DNA of 35,007 nucleotides, taken from the NCBI RefSeq assembly GCF_015207395.1, contig NZ_JADEWX010000047.1:1-35007 (forward strand), given 5' to 3'. The notes under the pieces were generated by a model. That model was not told where the DNA came from and searched no databases. It worked only from the letters and a program-made list of their open reading frames with translations. Positions 1 to 7,980 of the stretch are shown piece by piece; within the stretch, counting starts at the first letter, position 1, and the number at the start of each line of letters is the position of its first letter. The stretch comes from Nodosilinea sp. LEGE 07088. GTDB taxonomy: Bacteria > Cyanobacteriota > Cyanobacteriia > Phormidesmidales > Phormidesmidaceae. Made by a program: the position numbers and the translations under genes.

Positions 1-38
1 GAACCCAGCCCCCGACAAATCTGCCGCAAAACACCGCC

Positions 39-917
39 ATGGCCCCCAAAGTGTGGCACCTTAAGGGTACTTGCTGCGATCGAAGCATTATGGTTCCTGT
101 GTCGGTGGGCGGCCTCACTCAGACGTCTCTGTTGACAGACCAGTTGCTGGCCTACTATCGCCAGCTGCCCGAGACCCAGTTGACGGTGGTGGATGTGGAA
201 ACCACCGGGTCGCGCCCCCACGAGGCCCGCGTGATTGAAATTGCCGTGGTGCAGGGGTCGCTGCACGAGGGCATTACCTACGAAGCCGATTTTTTGGTCA
301 ATGCCCAGGTGCGGGTGCCCCACACCATTACTCGACTGACGGGCATTACCACCGCCATGGTAGAGGGGGGTATGGCCGCTGACAGGGTGTGGTCAACGCT
401 GCGATCGCACCTCGACCAGGGCACTCTCACCGGCCACAACCTGGCCTTTGACTACAGCTTTATTCAGCAGGAATATCAGCGGCTGGGGCAGGGCTATCAG
501 CGTCCCCAGGGCCAGCAATTTTGTACGGTGATGTTGTCGCGGCTGCTGCTGGCCGACCTGCCCTCCCGCAGCCTGCCCCAGCTGGTGCGTCACTTTGGTT
601 TTGACGTGGGGCGATCGCACCGGGCCATGGCCGATACCAAGGCCTGCTGGCTGCTGGCCAATCTGCTGCTCGAGCGCCTGGCCGACAAATCTGATGATGA
701 CCTGCGCCAGCAGTTTATCCAGCAGTGGGTGCCGCTGCGGGAGGCCGTTAAGGTGTTTAAATGCACCCGAGTCGAGCTGCAACAGATGCTCGATGACCGG
801 GGCTGCGATCGCCGCACCTCGCGCCGGGGCAACCGCCACATGTATCGCCGGGGCGACATCGAGGCACTCTACCAAGACCTCTACCCCCAGCAGCTCACGC
901 TCAATTTGACCGATTGA
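39..917 (+). CDS. DnaQ-like 3'-5' exonuclease (DEDDh) with C-terminal HTH-like segment
   Basis: Single-domain exonuclease of the DnaQ/epsilon superfamily, expected to remove nucleotides from DNA 3' ends with two metal ions. Seen: motif I VVDVETTG with D52 and E54, motif II TGHNLAFD with H133 and D138, and motif III GRSHRAMADT with H194 and D199, so all five DEDDh residues are present. After the nuclease domain, residues about 235-285 are basic and contain a stretch resembling an excisionase/MerR-type winged helix (VKVFKCTRVELQQML, then HMYRRGDIEALYQDL). This may be a DNA-binding tail. The ATG at 90 is a good alternative start, because the first 17 residues look unlike the family. It is not a Pol III epsilon subunit in any obvious way. 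The nuclease call is firm; the substrate is unknown. Confidence 0.85.
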   Translation: MAPKVWHLKGTCCDRSIMVPVSVGGLTQTSLLTDQLLAYYRQLPETQLTVVDVETTGSRPHEARVIEIAVVQGSLHEGITYEADFLVNAQVRVPHTITRLTGITTAMVEGGMAADRVWSTLRSHLDQGTLTGHNLAFDYSFIQQEYQRLGQGYQRPQGQQFCTVMLSRLLLADLPSRSLPQLVRHFGFDVGRSHRAMADTKACWLLANLLLERLADKSDDDLRQQFIQQWVPLREAVKVFKCTRVELQQMLDDRGCDRRTSRRGNRHMYRRGDIEALYQDLYPQQLTLNLTD

Positions 918-961
918 GCATCGTCCTTGAGTTATTAGCCCGCAACTCAGCGAATTGGTCT

Positions 962-1384
962 ATGACAATGCCGTTGTCGATTGATGACATCCTAAAACAA
1001 GGTGATGCATTAGCGTTGCCGCCAGACGCATTGGCAAAACCACCGGCTGCATTAGCCCTATATTTGCGCCACGGCGACAGCTTTAGGCCATTAGCGAGCA
1101 AGAAACTACTATGCTCTAAAGCGATCGCCCCGTTGCCCTCCAATCGTCATCGAACTCAAGAACTGCTATACATTGGCAAAGCAAAAAATCTACGGGATAG
1201 GCTGCGCGGTGGGCATAAAGTTTTTCTCTGGGGCTGGCTTGACCGCTACGATCCTAATGACGTCAGAATCGCGTACGTCATCATCAACGAATGGCAAAGG
1301 CCAGGGCTATCATATGAGTTAGAAACCTTGATTTTACAAGCCTCAAATCCGCCCTACAATGTCAAGATTCCAAGAGCGCTATGA
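962..1384 (+). CDS. GIY-YIG superfamily nuclease-like protein
   Basis: Small protein of about 140 residues. Its second half carries the GIY-YIG signature: ELLYIGKAKNLRDRL matches the YIG strand and following helix, and the later ELETLILQASNPPYN supplies the conserved metal-binding Glu and terminal Asn. The first, GIY-like strand is probably LALYLRHGDS. These proteins are single-metal endonucleases in UvrC, homing enzymes and many small stand-alone proteins. The ATG at 962 is chosen over an in-frame start at 914, because 914 overlaps the previous gene and adds a segment with no family resemblance. The stop overlaps the next start (ATGA at 1381-1384), so the two are probably translationally coupled. 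Target and biological role cannot be read from the sequence. Confidence 0.7.
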   Translation: MTMPLSIDDILKQGDALALPPDALAKPPAALALYLRHGDSFRPLASKKLLCSKAIAPLPSNRHRTQELLYIGKAKNLRDRLRGGHKVFLWGWLDRYDPNDVRIAYVIINEWQRPGLSYELETLILQASNPPYNVKIPRAL

Positions 1385-1605
1385 CTCAGACCGTCTTTAC
1401 GCAACACCTACCACCTGAAGCCATTCATCAACTGGTCGGCTATCTGCCTGACTACATCAAGGAAGGATTAGAGCAAAAAGCATCTGAGTTAGACTGCTCT
1501 CTCGAAGCTGTGATCGAACTGGCTCTTGCAAGCCTGCTTGACGATGAAGCCTTCAGCTTTGAAGATTGCCTTTTGGCCCATTGCCTGAATCAGCATCAAT
1601 CATAG
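1381..1605 (+). CDS. small hypothetical protein coupled to the GIY-YIG gene
   Basis: Encodes 74 residues and starts inside the stop codon of the GIY-YIG gene (ATGA overlap), which supports real translation in the same operon. The protein is acidic and mostly helical in appearance, with a central Leu/Ala-rich helix (LEAVIELALASLLDDEA). I do not recognise a family. The size and coupling are compatible with a small partner or antitoxin-like protein for the upstream nuclease, but no antitoxin motif is visible. Confidence 0.5.
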   Translation: MTQTVFTQHLPPEAIHQLVGYLPDYIKEGLEQKASELDCSLEAVIELALASLLDDEAFSFEDCLLAHCLNQHQS

Positions 1606-1666
1606 AGGTTTCAGCCACGGTATTTACGCTTGCTTCGATCAAAACTTAATCTACAAGAGAAACAAT

Positions 1667-1687
1667 CCAAAATCCAAAATCCAAAAT
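1667..1687. repeat. heptamer tandem repeat CCAAAAT x3
   Basis: Three exact head-to-tail copies of CCAAAAT lie between the small gene ending at 1605 and the 3' end of the NACHT gene. Short tandemly repeated heptamers of this kind are common in cyanobacterial intergenic DNA. Function is unknown. Confidence 0.7.
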
Positions 1688-1718
1688 TGACGGGGCTGGA
1701 GCGCTTATCTGCTACAGT

Positions 1719-4007
1719 TTACAAGTCTGAATGCGAGAGAAGAGAAAACCCCCCCAACACCCCAACACCAAACCAAAAAGGGAGGTGCCCCGAAACATAT
1801 ACCCCCCAACCAACAGAAAAAGGGAGGTGTCCCTTCGGTGCTGAGGTGTCATATTTAATACGAAACGCCCATTTGTCTTTCTCGCGCCAAGCCACTCGAT
1901 CTCCAAATCGCTCAAAGGCTTTTTCATGATACCTTCCATCAGCGATACCGCCGACTTCTGTTGACAGGTAAATCTCTTTTTGCACACTAAAGCCAAATTT
2001 GCCCTGGCTATACTGCACCCACAGTCCATCAATTGCCAGAAGCTCATCGCAAGGGAAGTTCAATAAATCATCACTCTCGAAGTACTGGCCTTCCTCTTTA
2101 CCCACGGCGGTAATCATTAGGTGTTTGGTTTCCCTATCGGCCTCTTGCCACTGCCCATTTTTCAAATACTGCTCTAGCTGCTGGTACCGAGAGGCAGCGA
2201 CGGTTTGCTTCAACCCTTTAAGTTCGTCTTCCAGCGCTGGGTCGAGCTGCTTTGTCTTGTCTTGCCAGCAGGTGTAGGCCAAATCTGTAGCCCCCTGCTC
2301 GATCATCTTGCGCAGCAGCCTTGCGGGTTTTATTTGAGCGGCGTAGAGCAAAATTGTAGGCTTCCACCAGTCGTCGTCAAAGCAGTCATACAGCAGCGTT
2401 TCTCGCTGGGTGCGAGCTACTTCGGCAGCGGCTAAGTATTCTTGAAAGCTCAGATGGGCAAATTCATACTCATCCTCCTGCTGCACCAGTAGTTCGCTAA
2501 TCTGCACTACTTGGTCGAGAAAGTCATCGGGGTCGATTGTCTCTTCTTGCTGTTGCAGGCTGTGAATGAGCACCTGACGCAGATCAGCCTGTGAAATTCG
2601 CTCTTGCCGCTGCTGCATCATGTATAGCGCCAGCATTTGTAGAATAGTTTGGGCCTCGCACTGGGTCAGCAGCGTGTCGAGCTGGCGGGCACGAGGTCTA
2701 TCTCTTAGCTGTAGCTGGCAAATGTCGCGGTATAGTTCTACCCTTCGCTGGGGCAGCCGCGCCCCCGGATACCGCCGATGAAACGTGACGATCATATTCA
2801 GCAGCAGCGGGTTTTTGGCCAGGTCTTTTAGCTCTTGGCGATCCTCTATCTGGCGCAGCAGATCTTGAGCCGCTTCATTTGCAAGCTGTTTAACATCGGG
2901 GGTGTCTCTACCGCCGTGGGCATAGCGTTCTTGACACTGGTACCAGCGAGTGACAAAGTCGCGGCGCTGGTTAGCATTAAAGTCGCGCACCCAAAGGGGC
3001 GTCGAGAGTTCTAGCCGATGGGCAGCATCCTGATCGCGATAGGCTTTTGGACGTGAGGTGACGATGAAAATCGAGTTGCCGTAGCAGCGCATTTGAGCGT
3101 TAATCCACTTGGCTACTGCAGGGCGTTGATCTTTAGCCACTTCGTCAAAGCCATCGAGCATAATCACCGCATCACCCCGACGCAGCATCGTCGTCGCCCA
3201 GTTCTCGGGCACTGGGCGATCATCCCCTTCCTTAGGCAAGCTGGGGATATGGTGCTGGGTGATCAGCGTCGGTAGCTCCGGCGCGTTCTCACTGGCCAGC
3301 AGATCGCGATACTTGCGCAGCACCAGCAGCACCGGAATCCGCTTTTTGACATCGTGACGACCGTGCTGCTTGGTGCCGTACAGGTAGGCAATGTGTTTGA
3401 GCAGCGTGGTTTTGCCATAGCCACCCCAGGCCAGAATTACCAACTGACGAAAGGGTCGCGTTTGCTCGGCCTTCCGCAAAAAGTGCCAGATGTTGAGGTT
3501 GGTAACACGTTCCAGGTCTTTAGGATTGAACGAGTCTACTGCTGCCCTAAAACCGGGTAGCGTGCTGCTGAGATCTAGCGCCAGGGGCACAAAGACTTCT
3601 TCCAGCATGGGGGTGAAAATTCCCTCTTGCTGGGGCACGCCCTCTGGCCGGTACGACTGACAATCCCACGCCTGGCATTGCAGATACCAGTCCTCAAACC
3701 CGCTGAGGCGAGTCGTGACCTGCTCGGTTCTGCGATCGATCGTTTGGTCGATGACCTGGCCCGCCTGTTCTAGCCGTCGTCGATTACCCGAGTCAATAGG
3801 CTTGAGCAGCGTTGTGCCATAGGCAATCCCCAGACCGATGACCGCCGAGGCAATGGCTTTAGGAATGCTGCCATCATCTTTAGTCAGTTGCCAAAAAGCG
3901 TTTGCTCCCCCTGCGGTAAGGCCCCCAGCGGCAATGGCTTTGAGTAACAACTCGGCTACGCGTTCGTTTAAGGGTGCGTTGGGGCCTTGGGGCGGGGTTT
4001 GAGTCAT
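1719..4007 (-). CDS. NACHT-family STAND NTPase with C-terminal GUN4 domain
   Basis: A 762-residue protein in three parts. Residues 1-165 are a cyanobacterial-type N-terminal region with a hydrophobic segment at about 48-69 and a conserved-looking FEDWYLQCQAWDC ... LEEVFVPL block. Residues 188-530 are a NACHT NTPase: Walker A GGYGKTTLL (195-203), Walker B VIMLDGFDE (281-289), sensor FIVTSRP (314-320) and the helical-arm motif YEFAHLSFQEYLAA (514-527). Residues about 606-730 match GUN4: GQWQEADRETKHLM, then FPCDELLAIDGLWVQYSQG, KFGFSVQ and APKGHLP. GUN4 proteins bind Mg-protoporphyrin-type tetrapyrroles. Bacterial NACHT proteins of this layout often act as NLR-like anti-phage or stress sensors. 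The last 30 residues repeat GHLPF and look like an extension made by a DNA repeat. Domain calls are firm; the defence or signalling role is inferred. Confidence 0.9.
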   Translation of the reverse strand: MTQTPPQGPNAPLNERVAELLLKAIAAGGLTAGGANAFWQLTKDDGSIPKAIASAVIGLGIAYGTTLLKPIDSGNRRRLEQAGQVIDQTIDRRTEQVTTRLSGFEDWYLQCQAWDCQSYRPEGVPQQEGIFTPMLEEVFVPLALDLSSTLPGFRAAVDSFNPKDLERVTNLNIWHFLRKAEQTRPFRQLVILAWGGYGKTTLLKHIAYLYGTKQHGRHDVKKRIPVLLVLRKYRDLLASENAPELPTLITQHHIPSLPKEGDDRPVPENWATTMLRRGDAVIMLDGFDEVAKDQRPAVAKWINAQMRCYGNSIFIVTSRPKAYRDQDAAHRLELSTPLWVRDFNANQRRDFVTRWYQCQERYAHGGRDTPDVKQLANEAAQDLLRQIEDRQELKDLAKNPLLLNMIVTFHRRYPGARLPQRRVELYRDICQLQLRDRPRARQLDTLLTQCEAQTILQMLALYMMQQRQERISQADLRQVLIHSLQQQEETIDPDDFLDQVVQISELLVQQEDEYEFAHLSFQEYLAAAEVARTQRETLLYDCFDDDWWKPTILLYAAQIKPARLLRKMIEQGATDLAYTCWQDKTKQLDPALEDELKGLKQTVAASRYQQLEQYLKNGQWQEADRETKHLMITAVGKEEGQYFESDDLLNFPCDELLAIDGLWVQYSQGKFGFSVQKEIYLSTEVGGIADGRYHEKAFERFGDRVAWREKDKWAFRIKYDTSAPKGHLPFSVGWGVYVSGHLPFWFGVGVLGGFSLLSHSDL
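1775..1833. repeat. in-frame direct repeat in the 3' end of the NACHT-GUN4 gene
   Basis: Two 17-nt copies, AAAAAGGGAGGTGCCCC (1775-1791) and AAAAAGGGAGGTGTCCC (1817-1833), differ at one base and lie 42 nt apart, an exact multiple of three. On the minus strand each encodes GHLPF, so the protein carries this pentapeptide twice, 14 residues apart, at the edge of the GUN4 domain. Confidence 0.85.
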
Positions 4008-4200
4008 TGGGGCAGCAGGGGCAGGTTGCCTCTTATTTTGGCCTACCTCTGTTCACCTCAGCTAGGCTCTAGGCTAGAGCATAATTATCTATGGCCTTGA
4101 TGGCCACCATTACCGGCATTGCCACGCTCATTGTGCAGCTTGGCAACAGACCTTACAAATCGTGCTAGCGTCGAAGCAATGATTCTCGAAATGCAGTGCC
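4008..4200. other. intergenic region between the NACHT and VapBC-like genes
   Basis: Divergent promoter region. It contains a perfect palindrome, GCTCTAGGCTAGAGC at 4066-4080 (7-bp arms), which could be an operator. It also holds a 25-codon open stretch at 4091-4168 (MALMATITGIATLIVQLGN then stop) with a hydrophobic core, possibly a leader peptide or a gene remnant. Neither is strong enough to call separately. Confidence 0.35.
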
Positions 4201-4422
4201 ATGCTTAAAAGCTACGAAGCAATTTATAAAGACGGCCAGTTGAAATGGCTCTCAGAGCAGCCTCAGATCAAAACTGCGCGAGTCATTATCACCATCCTGG
4301 AAGACACTCCAGATGTGCCTACTCAGCGAGTAGCCTCTAGCGCGATCGCAGGCATGGGTAAAACTCTAGGTGATATCGTCAGACCCATTGCTACAGAAGA
4401 CGATTGGGAATGCCTGAAGTGA
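4201..4422 (+). CDS. putative antitoxin of a VapBC-type pair
   Basis: A 73-residue protein beginning MLKSYEAIYKDGQLKWL, the beta-strand opening typical of small cyanobacterial antitoxins encoded before PIN toxins. The tail contains MGKTLGDIVRPIATEDDWE, which would suit a toxin-binding extended segment ending in acidic residues. It overlaps the PIN gene by 13 nt, the usual antitoxin-first arrangement. By family behaviour it would neutralise the toxin and repress its own promoter. No explicit AbrB or RHH motif is visible, so the call rests on the opening, size and context. Confidence 0.7.
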   Translation: MLKSYEAIYKDGQLKWLSEQPQIKTARVIITILEDTPDVPTQRVASSAIAGMGKTLGDIVRPIATEDDWECLK

Positions 4423-4814
4423 TCGTGCTGGACACACACATTTGGTTTTGGTTCATCAATCAAGAATTTGAGCGGTTTCCAGCCCATTGGAGAACTCAGA
4501 TCGAAACCTCTTCTGATGTAGGCGTTTCCCCGGTCTCCTGCTACGAAATTGCGTTAGCAGAGCAGCGGGGGCGTTTAGAACTTCCTTGCCTCGCACAACA
4601 GTGGTTTGAAGAAGCCCTTGCTCCATCAGGTATTACCCTACTGCCGCTCACTGCCGAAATAATGTGCTGCGCAGTTGGATTGTCACCTGTCCACAAAGAT
4701 CCATTTGACCGCATGATTATTGCGACATCGCTGTTGCTCAAGGGTCAGCTTGCCAGCATCGATGGTTTATTTCCCCAATACCCAGAGCTTGAGGGCTGTC
4801 TCATGGAGTCATGA
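4410..4814 (+). CDS. PIN-domain ribonuclease toxin (VapC-like)
   Basis: A 134-residue PIN-domain protein. Acidic active-site residues are visible: Asp8 in VIVLDTHIWFW, a Glu in VSCYEIALAEQRGRL, and the paired Asp of KDPFDRMIIATSLL. VapC toxins are Mg-dependent RNases that usually cut tRNA or rRNA. An upstream in-frame TTG at 4404 is possible, but the ATG at 4410 gives the normal N-terminus directly before the first beta strand. The gene overlaps its antitoxin by 13 nt. Such modules commonly sit in accessory regions, in keeping with the neighbouring NACHT gene. RNA target unknown. Confidence 0.88.
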   Translation: MPEVIVLDTHIWFWFINQEFERFPAHWRTQIETSSDVGVSPVSCYEIALAEQRGRLELPCLAQQWFEEALAPSGITLLPLTAEIMCCAVGLSPVHKDPFDRMIIATSLLLKGQLASIDGLFPQYPELEGCLMES

Positions 4815-4840
4815 GAGCTAAAGCGCGCTTGAAGTTAGCT

Positions 4841-6739
4841 CTAAGCCACCGAGGCGCGATCGCGCTGCAATGCCTCAATTCGTTCCAAACTACCGATTGG
4901 AATCGCGTTGATCAGCTCCTGGGTATAGGTCTTCTGGGGCTGGCGGTAGACCTGCTCGGCGGGGCCGATTTCTTCTACCTGGCCCTGGTTCATCACCATG
5001 ATGCGATCGCTCATAAACTTCACCACCGCCAGGTCGTGGGAAATGAAAATGTAGGTGAGGTCAAATTCCGCCTGGAGCTCTTTGAGCAGGTTGAGCACCT
5101 GGGCCTGCACCGACACATCCAGCGCCGACACCGACTCATCGCAGATGATGAACTTGGGGTTGAGCGCCAGCGCCCGAGCAATGCACACCCGCTGCCGCTG
5201 CCCGCCCGAAAACTCGTGGGGGTAGCGGTTGATGCAAGTGGTGGGCAGCCCAACGCGATCGAGCAGGTAGGCCACCCGCTCCTGGCGATTGCGGGTGCTC
5301 TTGCTAACGCCGTGGATTTTCAGCGGTTCGGCGATCGCCGCGCCAATGCTCATGCGTGGGTCAAGGGAGCTGAAGGGGTCTTGAAACACAATCTGCATAT
5401 CCCGCCGCAACTGCCGCAGCTGCGACGACCTCAGCCCCAGCACATCGCGGCCCTCAAACCAGATCTTGCCGCCCATGGCGGGCACCAGCCGCAGCAGCGC
5501 TCGGCCCAGGGTAGTCTTGCCGCAGCCCGACTCGCCCACCAGGCCAAAGGTTTCGCCCTTGTTGATTTGAAACGACACATTCTGTACCGCCATCACGTGG
5601 CGGCGGGTTTTGCCAAACACGCCCCGAATCGGGTAGCCCACCCGTAAGTTCTCGACCGCCAGCAAGGGGCCATTGGCGGCTAGGGTCTCTGCCCGGGCGG
5701 TCAATTCTGCCTCGGTCAACGGCGCAAAGCGGGCTTCAGCCTCGGCGTCGAACCCGCGCTCGCGCCAGATGGTGCCGTTGTCATCGGCAGCCCCGGCGGC
5801 ATCGCTGATCATAAAGTCGGCCACCGTGGGCAACAGCCGCAGCTGTTGGTTGGGCTGGGGGCGGCAGGCCAGTAGGCCCTTGGTGTAGGGATGTTGGGGC
5901 CGGGCAAAAATATCCATCACCGGCCCCGCCTCAACGATGTTGCCCTGGTACATGACCGCCACCTGGTCGGCAATCTCGGCGATGATGCCCAGGTCGTGGG
6001 TGATGAAAATTAGCGACATGCCCCGGCGATCGCGCAGCTGCCGCAGCAGGTCGAGAATGGTGGCCTGCACGGTCACATCTAGCGCCGTGGTGGGCTCGTC
6101 GGCGATCAGTAGGGCTGGGTTGCAGGAGATCGCCATGGCAATCATCACCCGCTGAATCTGCCCCCCCGACAGCTCGTGGGGGTAGCGGTTGAGAATGGCC
6201 TGCTGGCGGCGCTCCGCTTCTTCCTGCAAAAAGGCATCGCTGAGACCGGGCTTTTCGGCTCGGAGGGTAGCCAGCAGCTTGTCGTTGCTGGGCAGTAGAT
6301 CGACCTCCTGCAAACGCTCAATCGCCTGCGATCGCGCCACGTCTTTAGCAATAGCCTGGTGCTGGCAAATCGCCTCCACCATCTGAAACCCAACGGTATA
6401 GACCGGGTTGAGGGAGCTCATCGGCTCCTGAAAAATCATCGAGATCTGACCACCCCGATAGTCCTGCATCTCGGTGTCGCCCAGGGTGCGCAGGTCTACG
6501 GCACCGCGATCGCCGCCCCTAAACCAGATCTCGCCGTTGACCACCTTGCCCGGCGGGCTGGGCACCAGCCCCATCACCGCCAGCGATGTCACCGACTTGC
6601 CCGACCCCGACTCCCCCACAATTCCCAGGGTTTGCCCCCGCTGCACCTGAAACGAAATGTTGTCTACCGCGTGAATAGTTTGGTCGTCAACCTCAAAGTC
6701 AACGGTGAGGTGCTTAACATCGAGAATGGTATCGCTCAT
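4841..6739 (-). CDS. fused two-NBD peptide/nickel-type ABC transporter ATPase
   Basis: A 632-residue protein carrying both ATPase subunits of an oligopeptide/dipeptide importer (DppD-DppF or GsiA type) in one chain. NBD1 has Walker A GESGSGKS (42-49), signature LSGGQ (190-194) and Walker B LLIADEP. NBD2 has Walker A GESGCGKT (402-409), signature FSGGQ (510-514) and Walker B FIICDES. Each domain ends in the PYTKGLL/TYTQELI-type C-terminus of this family. NBD1 has a Glu/Arg-rich insert at about 150-180, and a linker of about 60 residues joins the halves. It would work at the inner face of the plasma membrane with two permeases and a binding lipoprotein. No permease gene is adjacent; a matching binding protein lies at 28.6 kb. 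Confidence 0.93.
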   Translation of the reverse strand: MSDTILDVKHLTVDFEVDDQTIHAVDNISFQVQRGQTLGIVGESGSGKSVTSLAVMGLVPSPPGKVVNGEIWFRGGDRGAVDLRTLGDTEMQDYRGGQISMIFQEPMSSLNPVYTVGFQMVEAICQHQAIAKDVARSQAIERLQEVDLLPSNDKLLATLRAEKPGLSDAFLQEEAERRQQAILNRYPHELSGGQIQRVMIAMAISCNPALLIADEPTTALDVTVQATILDLLRQLRDRRGMSLIFITHDLGIIAEIADQVAVMYQGNIVEAGPVMDIFARPQHPYTKGLLACRPQPNQQLRLLPTVADFMISDAAGAADDNGTIWRERGFDAEAEARFAPLTEAELTARAETLAANGPLLAVENLRVGYPIRGVFGKTRRHVMAVQNVSFQINKGETFGLVGESGCGKTTLGRALLRLVPAMGGKIWFEGRDVLGLRSSQLRQLRRDMQIVFQDPFSSLDPRMSIGAAIAEPLKIHGVSKSTRNRQERVAYLLDRVGLPTTCINRYPHEFSGGQRQRVCIARALALNPKFIICDESVSALDVSVQAQVLNLLKELQAEFDLTYIFISHDLAVVKFMSDRIMVMNQGQVEEIGPAEQVYRQPQKTYTQELINAIPIGSLERIEALQRDRASVA

Positions 6740-6927
6740 GGGGTGCTATTAGCCGACAACCAGGGACAACAAAAACATTAGACCACCTCACCCAACCCCA
6801 GACCATGTCGCCAAGGGCACAATCAACTTGGGTGTAAAGGGGCGTTGATTAATCTCGCTAATGGATCATAGTAGATGAATCATAACAACCTTCCCCTTAC
6901 CGGTTTCGTTTGCCCCTAACCAAACCC

Positions 6928-7980
6928 ATGCTGAATCTTGCGATCGCTATTTTGATCATGCTGATGGGCTCCGCCCTGTGCTCCTGTAGTGAAGCAGCCC
7001 TGCTATCGGTGCCATTACTCAAGGCTCGTCAGCTAGCCGAGTCAAAAAGGCCGGCGGCAGTGGCGCTGCTAGCCATTCGCCAAAAAATCAATCGGCCCAT
7101 TGCCACCATTGTGATTCTCAACAACCTGTTCAACATTGTTGGCAGCGTGCTGATTGGGGGCATTGCCGCCAACCTCTTTAAGGATGCTCTGCTGGGAGTT
7201 TTCACGGGCCTGCTGACGCTGCTGGTAATTTTATTCGGGGAAATTTTCCCCAAAATCTTTGGCGAGCGCTACGCCCTCCCCATTGCCCTCACCCTGGTCG
7301 TACCGGTACAGTGGCTCACCTGGCTATTTACGCCCATCGTGCTGCTGCTGGAGAACATTACCGCCCCGCTGACCAGCCAGGGTAAAGGCCCCAGCACCAA
7401 CGAAGCTGAAATTAAGCTCATGGCCACCATTGGCCACCAGGAGGGCATCATCGAAGCTGACGAAGCCGAAATGATTCGCCGCGTGTTCCGTCTCAACGAC
7501 ATGAAGTCGATCGATATCATGACCCCCCGTGTGGCCGTCACCCACCTGCCCGGCGACCTCACCATTGCCGCCGCCCAGGAGCAAATTCTCAAATCCCAGC
7601 ACAGCCGCATTCTGGTCAGCGACAACGACATCGATCGGATTGTGGGTCTGGTGCTTAAAAACGATCTCCTCACCGCTCTCATTCGCGGCCAGGGCGACCA
7701 GCTCTTGAGCCAGATCGCTCGTCCCGTGCGCTTTGTCGCAGAGGCCGAACGAGCCGACAAGTTACTCCAAGACTTTCAAACGGTCCGCGAGCATCTGGCC
7801 GTTGTCGTCGACGAGTACGGTGGCGTCTCAGGGGTCGTCACCCTCGAAGACGTGCTAGAGGTGCTCACCGGAGAAATTGTCGACGAAACCGATCGCAGCA
7901 TTGACCTGCAAAAGCTGGCTCGCCAGCGGGGGCGGCAAATCCTGCGTACCCGCGGGTTTAACTGGCCCGCCGAGCGTTAG
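6928..7980 (+). CDS. CNNM/CBS-domain membrane protein (HlyC/CorC family), short form
   Basis: A 350-residue integral membrane protein. The N-terminal CNNM (DUF21) domain has three or four hydrophobic segments and the motif GSALCSCSEAALLS. A CBS pair follows (IMTPRVAVTHLPGD ... FQTVREHLAVVVDEYGGVSG). The family is linked to Mg2+/Co2+ extrusion and is often mislabelled haemolysin. Full-length members run to about 430-450 residues and end in a CorC_HlyC domain. Here the chain stops soon after the second CBS motif (TGEIVDE), so that domain is missing, either by truncation or as a natural short form. The ATG at 6928 is preferred to the TTG at 6910 because it opens directly into the first membrane helix. 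Confidence 0.88.
   Translation: MLNLAIAILIMLMGSALCSCSEAALLSVPLLKARQLAESKRPAAVALLAIRQKINRPIATIVILNNLFNIVGSVLIGGIAANLFKDALLGVFTGLLTLLVILFGEIFPKIFGERYALPIALTLVVPVQWLTWLFTPIVLLLENITAPLTSQGKGPSTNEAEIKLMATIGHQEGIIEADEAEMIRRVFRLNDMKSIDIMTPRVAVTHLPGDLTIAAAQEQILKSQHSRILVSDNDIDRIVGLVLKNDLLTALIRGQGDQLLSQIARPVRFVAEAERADKLLQDFQTVREHLAVVVDEYGGVSGVVTLEDVLEVLTGEIVDETDRSIDLQKLARQRGRQILRTRGFNWPAER

Noticed and set aside
1630-1929. 99-codon plus-strand frame downstream of the small gene
   Set aside because: Low-complexity product antisense to the end of the NACHT-GUN4 gene, running over the repeats; no ribosome-binding site or family.
4811-5647. 278-codon plus-strand open frame
   Set aside because: It lies antisense within the ABC ATPase gene, its translation is His/Gln/Leu-rich with no family, and the minus-strand ATPase motifs are complete.
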